Assembly (NCBI GenBank): GCA_030704615.1
Contig: CM060733.1
Span: 46,254,001 to 46,314,000 of the forward strand
Source: Takakia lepidozioides
Taxonomy: Eukaryota; Streptophyta; Takakiopsida; Takakiales; Takakiaceae
Length of the DNA: 60,000 nt
Reading direction: 5' to 3'
In this document: positions 51,801-60,000 of the stretch, piece by piece
How positions within the stretch are numbered: the first letter of the stretch is position 1
How the letters are laid out: every line of letters starts with the position of its first letter
Notes under the pieces: model-generated
What the model was told of the DNA's origin: nothing
The model's input: the letters and a program-made list of their open reading frames with translations, nothing else
The model's database searches: none
Position numbers and translations under genes: made by a program

Positions 51801-54800
51801 CCCCGAACCGGCCCCAACAGATAGACGAACCTCTCAAGTGCCCCAACCCGACCCAGATAGCCCCCCTCCAAAACCCCTCCCCACAGCCCCACCCCCATTC
51901 CCATACCCCTTGAGAGTCAAACCATGTGCAATGAGGTGAATAATGTGGCTAGGTAAATTCCAAATTTGTACCTTATTCTTGGATCACGTAAATAGTGCTT
52001 ACCGCCCTTTCAGATTACAAACACCTTGAGTCCGTTATAGGACAGAGAGGCTCTTTTGCAAATAGATTTAGTACCAGCACGAAATGGATGGCCAAAATTG
52101 TAAGCTGAAAAGGACGCGAATATCCGTAACAACAACAAGTTTCAAGCAACAACTTAATGTCAGAAGGGCATCATAGTTCTTGGTTGGATGCTGGTTAGAA
52201 GCTCAACGGGAAACCTATGCGATATGACATTTACCTCTGGAACAAAGAGAACATTTTTGGGCCCTGTTGCGTTTTGTATAGCTGTTCGAATGTCTTCATC
52301 ACTCAAGTCATCACATGGATCCACCTCCTGCCTCATCCCAAAGCCAGATAAATAAAATGCCGACCAGATTAGAGTGTTACTGTGATTATGACATCCACTA
52401 CGGCCAAAACTGTTGTCAAGGAAAGGCCCAATGAAGGCCAGTAAGCCCCATTAAGTGCAATGATATGCCCAGCCTGTGCCCTTGAAAACTTAAGACCTGA
52501 TATGAACACCAGGTAAGCAACCTGGCCGAATCAAACAGCACAACAAAATGACTTGATAGTTTCATGTCTCGTATCTACACTGCATGATCCAACAGGATTA
52601 CAACAGCAAGGATCCAGAGGCGATAATATTTTGAAGTCCTGATGTGGCAAGATGTGAAAGATGTGGCAAGTGTGAAAGCTAGGTCTGGCCAGGTGCCTTT
52701 GCATTTGTACCTCTAAGCTTTTCACAAAGATAGCCTGGAAAATATAGTGAATGCGTGCTCCTCCAGACAGCTCACTTGTAGACATCTCTTCATTCTTGCC
52801 GTCAATAATTGACTGGAAACCTGAGCTCACATGCAATTCCTATCTTAATGATCCTCTCATTAGTCTATACAATCCCATACCCATCCATTCCACTTGGGCA
52901 ATGCTCCCAGAGCGTCAACAAATTCAGTTGGAACATGCTGAGTCCCACTAAAAAGAAAGCTTCAATATCCCCATCTTCATATTTACATCTTGCTTCCACA
53001 CTACTTCCTTCTTTCGTACAAAGATTGCTACTATCTCACTTCGTCCAGAATGAGTCTTACACTCACAAAGCTTCTGTCACGAGACTAGTCCAGACTCAAT
53101 GCCTGAAGCCAATTTAGCAATCAGAAAGTAGCCCTCAACCTCTCTTGCAACACTTCCATGTTGGTTTGACACCGGTGTCCACATACTGCCCATGGTTGTG
53201 AGGATACAACCAATAAGAACTATCTAAGCAAGTTCAAGAGGCATCTACACAAGAGGCTTTCATTACATGTACAGGATCAATGCTTCATACCATGAGAGTA
53301 TTTGGTAATGATGCCAAGCAACAATGCCCCTTGCCCTGACTGCAAACACCAACATCATCCATGATCCCAGTCAATAACATCCTTTGCCTATGAAGCTGGT
53401 GCCGAAACTTCCTTTAGATGTACCTGAGAAGTTACGAGTAATAAGCAACACAACAGACATGCAGTGAATGTGCTTCATACAATGAAAGAGCATGCATGCA
53501 TGCACACGAAAGAAACAATAGGATAGGATAGTCTAAGCATAAGAATCACTCTACAAAAGTACAGAAGGTCATACTCCTAAACCTGAAAAATTTGAGGCAT
53601 GGAAACAGCAAATAAGAGTTACAAACCCATATCACACCCATGACATGCAACTGCGATCTTTAAATTTGTGCTAAATGTGAATAGTACAGCCTTCACCTTG
53701 GAATCAGTGAGCTCCCCATAGCTGCTAAGCTCTTTCTGCAGTGTGACCATTTGAGTGCCGATACGTGCTTTCAAGTCAGGAAGTATCGCCCTTATATGCT
53801 GCACCAAAATCTGCGACCATCTAGCGCACACTTCACAACTTGCAAATATTGACTCATATCTGTTCAAGAATAGGACCAAATTGAAGAGAGCTTACAAGCA
53901 TGAACATTGATGTTTACATCATACCGAATACAAGAATGTTCTCGAGACCTAGAGGTGGTTAGATCAGTTCTGTTTATAGGAATCTATGTTTGTTGCCTGG
54001 AAATGATGGCACTGACTATCACCATTAATGGGGATGCATCATAAAAGCGCAGTGAATGTCTGGATGACCACATTCTTCCCACTGACAGCTTTCAAAGATT
54101 AACTATCAGACAACAAAGGATGTCAGTGTACCAATAGAAATATATGTTGGAGATTGGGCAAATTTCAATTTACCGAGTTCAACTTCTTTGCCAACTGAGG
54201 AACGCCACACCGCTCGGACAAGTTATGATACACCTGGGAAAGTAAAGCATTTTTCAATACGATTTGGCACAAAGCATCAACTCAGCAAGTAGCCCAGATC
54301 TGCACCCCATCACACCTTGGGATGACCCTTGCACAAGTGTTTTAGGACACTCCTGCCAGCATCTCATCCACTAGGCACAGCTATGAGCCAAATGGTCATG
54401 AACTCATGGATCAATGGCCACACTGCCATGGCAGTACCCTCTGGTCATGCACAAGACTTCCTCACTTTGCAGACGCGCAATTCCCTCTAACTATTGGGTA
54501 ATTTGGATCTCTCTCAATAGAATGTGCCAGATACTAGGTCTACATCGGTGGTGGCCAGTGTTTTTTTTCCATTTTTCCAAAATCACCTGAGGGGCCGCAT
54601 GTAAATTTTACCCAGCACCCATGTGGTGAGAATAACAAGTGGCAGGGTTAGAAAGTTGGCAATATAACAGGTGGCGTGTTTTAACAGGTCCACATAGGCA
54701 AAATCAGGCTCCTGATATTCCACTACTGGCACTTTCTGGTGAATTTTCCGATTTTTACCCCCATAATCCTTTGTAAAAGTAGCTGACCCATTTTCCAGGT

Positions 54801-57800
54801 CGATCTGGAATGTGTGGCAATTTCTTACTAGAAAAAAGACAATGGTGGTGGCTGATAAAGCTTGATCATGAAGTCTAGATCAAACAAGAAACAAGCTTGG
54901 AAGCATTCCATTAGGTGATAGTAATCAATTGGCAAAGCACCCGTTGCTGCAGCTGCTTTTGAAGAAAGCTGTAGAAGTTTAGAGTATTCGTCAACATCTT
55001 ACATTTGGATCTAGTTACAGTGATCTCTACATGAGCTGTGCCTCCACACGGCAAGGAAGGTAACACCACCAAGGAAAGCTTAAGTACCCAAGAGTTCAAT
55101 ACTTACAGGTCGACTGCGAAAAAAATTCTCCTCAAAAATGAGAGCTTCTCGGATGGATTTGTTTGCAACAATATCCTACAAAGACAACCAACAGCAAGCG
55201 ACCCAAACCATTTGAGAAAAAATATATCGTCGTGATGAAAGTGCTAGAGAATAGGTTTAACAAGTGACAGATAATGTCTTATTTCCAATAAAATACCTGC
55301 CCATACCTCACCACTTGGTCAACTCAAATGGATGGCAACCATGTCTTGTTTTCGTTATTGGGTACAGAAACTTGAAGCAGGACCCTTTTAGGGGGCTTAC
55401 TGCAGAATTCAGGTCAAAACCAATGAAGGAATTGAAAATCATTGACACCCTAGAACTAGCCTCGTCTGGATTATGTACCTTTCTGATATACACCTACTTC
55501 TGATTCAATCGGAAATATACCAAGCATTGACTACTGTAAGACTTCCCGTTGAGTCGCCACATGTCACTTTCTCTTGGACCTCTCCTAGTTCCTCCAATCT
55601 CACATCCTGACTCCCCTCTTAGCCGTTTACTTGGAAACTATGCGACTATGTGAAGTATCTCATGGCATTTTGCACAACTACACAGATTCTGTGCCAACAG
55701 CATTCTTCCAGGCCATCATGTACGACTTCTCCCTCCTCAGTTGACAACCTCTTGAAATTATACAGGTTACACAACTGCAGAGTATGGTGGTGCACACTAC
55801 TAAAATTCAAAGTCAAACCAAATTATTGTAATACCTCCTGACTGCGATTTACAACACCAACATAGCCTAGGCGGAGGGGAACCACGTTGCCTAACAAAAA
55901 GTTCCGAGCATCAGTTCCCCGGTCCATAATATCTAACTGCAACCACATCCCCAACCCCACAAAATAAGGTCAACCTTACTTTCAAACCGACATCAGCCTT
56001 TTTCATGTCCATTATTGCTCATGCAGCTCTGACCATCAATATGCATTAAAATGCTTGAGCTGTAGGAGTCTCATCTCCTAGATCACAATGGGAAAGTGCA
56101 AAGCAGGAAAATTAGAGCAACCAAACAATGAGGTGTACCTTTGTGATAACACCAATGGTTCGAGATCCTGCACACAAACATCCACATACCTTGTCAACCG
56201 AGCACACTTAAAACTGCCAGAAACCTTTTCTCACTTTATGAGTAAACCCAACTTCCACACAAGCCCTTGGGCCTCTGGTGGACAAGTTCCAAAGCTTGGT
56301 CCTCAGGCCTTGCGTGGATGTGATGAAGATGTTACATTTCTTCTCTCACGAACAACTGATCTCCTGTTATAGAGTTTGCTAGCCCTTTCGTAAAACTGGA
56401 TCCTCGCCAAATGTAAGAACCTAATATGGCATTCAGGCTATGTCCTGTAAAATGGTAGGTTCCACCCCCAAGCACCTGAGACCATGCGTACATGGTGTCC
56501 AAGCAGGTTCACTGGAGCCAGTCAGGTTGCTCTGAAGAATAGCAGTCAACCAAGTACAAATTCAACTACAGGCATACAAAGTCAAACACTGAAAAACATA
56601 GAACACACCATCACGATGACACTCACAGCAAAAGCTGAGGTACGAGATTACCATCAGGATCAGCAATTCGGGACATCTGAAGGGCATCTGAGTTTGCCAA
56701 ATCAGCATTGGCTGGAGAGACTGCCAGAATGATGCAGGTCTCATGCTTTATGTAGGATAAAATCATTGTGCGCACACGGGCTTCTATGTCCGAGGGTTGG
56801 TCACCAACAGGCACCTTTGTGATGCCGGGCAAGTCTACCAGTGTTATATTCAAAACATTTGGAGAGAATATTTTCAGACGGATCTGCTTCTCTGATATCC
56901 CTTTGTTTGTGCCGAGTTCCCGGTCTGTCTCCAACTGCAGGCAAGAACGTCAAACACACTGCTTCATATTAAAAATCTCAGTTTGTTGGCAGTGGATATC
57001 CTGCCTGCTTCTACTGTCTACCACATGTTAAAATTCCAGCTAACAAAAAGGCTAGAGAAAAAATCGGTACAGTGTTTAGACGGCCCAGGCAACTTGGGTT
57101 CAGAAGCTAGAAGGGAAAGCAAGCGGCAAAAGAACATTACACATAGGCTTGTGGGTGACAATATGGCCACAGAGCCAAGCTTTCACAGAGAGCACAAATA
57201 GTGTCCCATTTATAATCATTGTATCAATTCCAGCTCAGATATGAACTCAGACAGGAACACCTTCCTCAGAAAGCAGGCCGAACTTACATGACATAGCAAT
57301 TCAATTACTACATGATTCTCAGAGTGACACAGGTCTGATCTTGTGTTCTTGCAATCAGCTGGTGACAGTCCTGTGTCCATGATTCATCATCACTTGATGC
57401 TAGAGTTCAAGCTTCTAAAGATGCCAACTTTGTGTCAGTAGGTCAGAATTTCTTATTAGACCGTAATGTAAAGCCAAACCAGTGTTTGCTGCTGCAGTTT
57501 AGCACCTGTACGGAGAGGAGAAAAAACTCTGAAATCATTTGCCAAACCCTATGCCACTGCAAATGTTGTACAGGTATGAGTCTTGAACATGAGTAACTGA
57601 AACCTTGAAAGCTAAAAAGACTACACAGGAGGTCTCACCTGAATCTCTTTGCGAATTGCTGAGAAATCCGTAAAGCGACGGCCAGGAATGTGCAAGAATT
57701 CGCCCCATTCGATCAACTCCGAGCGGTCCTCCGGCCTCCGGACAGTCTGCACTAGTTGCAAAACCAAAGGGCGTCGTGTGCAAATATCTGAACCTCTTGG

Positions 57801-59002
57801 CAAGAAGTCACGGCCCACAAGTGCCTCCAAAACACTCGATTTCCCACTGCTTTGGCTGCCTACCACAGCAACCTGCAGAAAAAAGTCAGTCAAAAGCAGG
57901 TCAAATCCTGCAACAAATCATCATTACCATATCAAAGGCAGCCTCCCACTTAGGTTGAAGCTGAAAAGTTGTATTCTCACGCTATCAGCCAGTGCGCAGA
58001 ATTTCACTGCAGGATTACCAGGCTTTACAATCCATTGCTTTGAGAATCATTGTGACAACTTGGTCTCCACCAATGCAAAGCACTGACTAACACACTTCAA
58101 ATTGTGACCACATGCAATTCACCCCTGGATGCATGTTCTTAGACAACTCCAGCAATACAAGACATACTGACAATGCGCATCCTGAACAGGATGTAAAAAC
58201 CAGGGGCTAAGCATATCGAGTTACCAAGCACGCCATTGACAAGGTGACCCCAAATGGGTGTGTGACGCCTATCAAGAAACATCTTCACCTCCTACACCAC
58301 AAGATAGCCTGAAAGCTACAAAACATGCAGTCGTCCAGAGATGGATGCCTCCTAGGACTTGTGGATGGCAAGTAAGCACATGGTGCACAATGTGCCCCGG
58401 AAGTCTGGAAGGCAAGAATCAACTTCTTGATTTACTGCTGAATCGAGCCTTCCATGATGGTAGTGGCCCTCATCAGCTTCCCTCCCTTCTCCCTACCTAC
58501 CCACTATGCTCAATTCATGCGGGAGAGCACGGATTAAGAATCCAACGCCTCCAAGAAATGTCAAGAGGGTTCATCTTTCACTCATACTTGCGATAATTAG
58601 CAAGAACCATTCACTTTGCAAGCGGGCTGTAACAATTAACTGTCAATCCCCTAACCTGTAAGGTGATAAGAGCTTTTGAATGAAAAAGCCCGAAGGGAAG
58701 GCTTTTGCAATCGATTGGATCAGGGAGACCAACGTGGTTGACGGAAACAAGTAATAGCACTCCGAGATTCAACCTCTTCTTGCAGATTTCCTCAACTCGC
58801 CAACGAGCAAAGCAGCCCTGCTTACCTGCGGTAGATCTATCGTCGATGCACTGCCCAGCTGCGAAAATATGTCCTGGAGCTTGTTCACCAAAGGGATCAC
58901 CGACTGCCCTAAAAATGGGGATGAACCTGATGGCGACGGAGGTACGCCTGACGGAGATAGAGGCACGGTTGAGGCTGGTGCCGTTGCTGCCGGCTGCGAC
59001 AT
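45822..59002 (-). CDS. DRP3: dynamin-related protein, DRP3 type (mitochondrial/peroxisomal fission), 21 exons, 871 aa
   Basis: The exons are 58826-59002, 57639-57872, 56652-56934, 56139-56167, 55835-55936, 55107-55175, 54174-54233, 53697-53810, 53291-53339, 52711-52820, 52235-52327, 51621-51713, 51140-51277, 50464-50580, 50030-50146, 49637-49682, 49154-49311, 48416-48562, 47678-47730, 47322-47421 and 45822-46148. Phases agree and sum to 872 codons. After a Pro/Ser-rich leader the GTPase domain shows GSQSSGKS (64-71), [14 protein letters not shown] (about 171) and TKLD (240-243). The middle region contains [23 protein letters not shown] and [11 protein letters not shown]. The GTPase effector domain lies near 672-763 ([20 protein letters not shown]). 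There is no PH domain, which fits DRP3 rather than DRP2. The 108-residue tail ([12 protein letters not shown]...) is Ser/Gly/Pro-rich. A divergent linker of about 80 residues lies before the GED. The first in-frame ATG is 59002. Confidence 0.94.
48936..49020 (-). tRNA. degenerate tRNA-Leu(UAG)-like sequence, probably organelle-derived
   Basis: On the minus strand an 85-base cloverleaf can be drawn. The acceptor 5' strand is GCGGATA, followed by TG. The D-arm region contains AAATTGATAGACAT, and the anticodon arm is CCAGG-TTTAGGT-TCTGG with anticodon TAG. There is a long variable arm, typical of tRNA-Leu, then the T arm GGGGG-TTCGAGT-CCCTC and 3' strand TATCCCG. Five of seven acceptor pairs form; the two end pairs and one D-stem pair are lost. 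The D-loop string resembles plastid or mitochondrial tRNA-Leu more than nuclear ones. It lies in an intron of the DRP3 gene, so it is best read as an organelle-DNA insertion or tRNA pseudogene. Confidence 0.55.
50641..50673. repeat. ACATATGT short tandem/palindromic repeat
   Basis: The string CATATGTACATATGTACATATG sits just upstream of exon 14 of DRP3 in transcript terms and is self-complementary. It is a simple intronic microsatellite. Confidence 0.75.
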
Positions 59003-60000
59003 TGTTCCAGACAATCAATTTCCAAGATCAATATGTAGTAAGTTCCTCGCTAATCTGTGCTCTCTACCCTACACCAAGTAAGGTAGCTCAAGCTACCAGC
59101 TTATAATTAGATGCTCCGCGACTTTGTAAGGCAATGTCCCAATCTCAAATCCAACCAAGGAAGCCGGCACTTGATACCGAGATGCTCCAGAGACAGTGCA
59201 GAAACGAGATACAACACGAGCTAAACCCTGTGCCCTTTCTAATCATCTTGCGGTCCCAAGGACCTAACCCTTCCACTCAAATTCAGCACCCGCTCCCATA
59301 CTCTTGACGCCATCAATATATCTCAATCCTCAGCTTCCAATGCTCAAGAATCCCTCCAAATCACTCGCCTTCACAGCACAGATCAAACTACAGATTCACG
59401 CAAATCACAACCCCACGCAAACCAGCCTTCAATCCGAAGACCTCGGATGAAGCCTAAAGCGTTGGCGGGGAGTGATGGTGGCAAAGGGTTTTCAAACCAA
59501 GGGGACAAGACGATCCCCTCCCTCGAACCTTCCCCGAACCTAATATCCAGGTTCGTCATAACGAGCCAGCACCCCGAAGCTGAGGAAACCCCCCCGAACT
59601 GGGTCTCCGGACCTGAGTTTCAGGCTAGAGAAATGCAAATATGTAGATGGTGGGAATATTCTAAATCTCGGATTAATAATTGAAGAAGATAGTGGAGGGT
59701 TTCTGAAAACCCTAGGCTCGGGATGTGAGGGATTTGAGGGGTTTGCCCCACTTTGATCTCAAGATTCCGGAAGCTGCTTCGTATTCCCATCCCCCGGACG
59801 GATGAGTACGTGTTCATCCATCTCCCATACGAATACCTAGGATCAAGCTGCGGAGGTAAATAACGGCATCCGGCTTCGCCACATGGCAGCACGGGAGTGC
59901 AAGAGGTTAATGGATGAAAAATTTCAATCGTTTTTATTCGTTACCTCCCCCCAACCATAACGTGACAAAAAATTGAATATTGGACATTCTTAATTATTTA
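59003..60000 (-). promoter_or_regulatory. 5' flank of the DRP3-type gene
   Basis: No further coding exon is recognised up to the window edge. This should hold the DRP3 5' UTR and promoter. A telo-box-like AAACCCTAG occurs at 59707-59715. A 90-codon minus-strand open frame (59620-59892) has no known domain and could be leader sequence. Confidence 0.45.

Overview
The window is nuclear DNA of a land plant. The genes have many short exons with GT-AG introns, and they encode plant-type families: chloroplast hydroxymethylbilane synthase, a DRP3-type dynamin, a GPI-anchored lipid transfer protein, a U-box/ARM ubiquitin ligase and an Ole e 1 cell-wall protein. A CPYC thioredoxin-fold GST with a long C-terminal extension, of a type I associate with algae and mosses, makes a bryophyte or other seed-free plant likely. 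The species cannot be fixed from the sequence. No operon, CRISPR array or prophage is present.

Layout, left to right. A HAD-superfamily hydrolase on the minus strand (816-4120, 9 exons) is head-to-head with a VPS38/UVRAG-like PI3-kinase-complex subunit on the plus strand (4707-8433, 6 exons), sharing a 586-base interval. Next on the plus strand are an Ole e 1/proline-rich secreted protein (9053-10545) and an intronless U-box/ARM E3 ligase (12407-14449). The ligase converges on a plastid-targeted GST-like gene (15168-16756, minus).

From about 16.8 to 25.6 kb lies a repeat-rich, gene-poor block. It holds a complete tRNA-derived SINE with target-site duplications, an approximately 490-base tandem duplication, one copy of a dispersed repeat whose other copy is in the HMBS gene, and a dead piggyBac-like transposase.

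The right half is all minus strand: an LTP-type GPI-anchored protein (25659-26798), a Rab3GAP catalytic-subunit-like gene (29643-37830, 16 exons), chloroplast hydroxymethylbilane synthase (40897-44671, 5 exons) and a 21-exon DRP3-type dynamin (45822-59002). Its intron at about 48.9 kb carries a degenerate tRNA-Leu.

Exon boundaries were read by hand. In every spliced model the exon lengths and codon phases add up to an uninterrupted reading frame. Three genes concern membrane traffic or organelle division (VPS38, Rab3GAP, DRP3) and two act in the plastid (HMBS and probably the GST). I see no sign that they are functionally clustered. The most interesting observations are a SYAP-type BSD domain spliced in phase into the N-terminal part of the Rab3GAP protein, the GST model that lacks much of its C-terminal helical domain, and the SINE and piggyBac relics. 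I found no convincing wholly new system.
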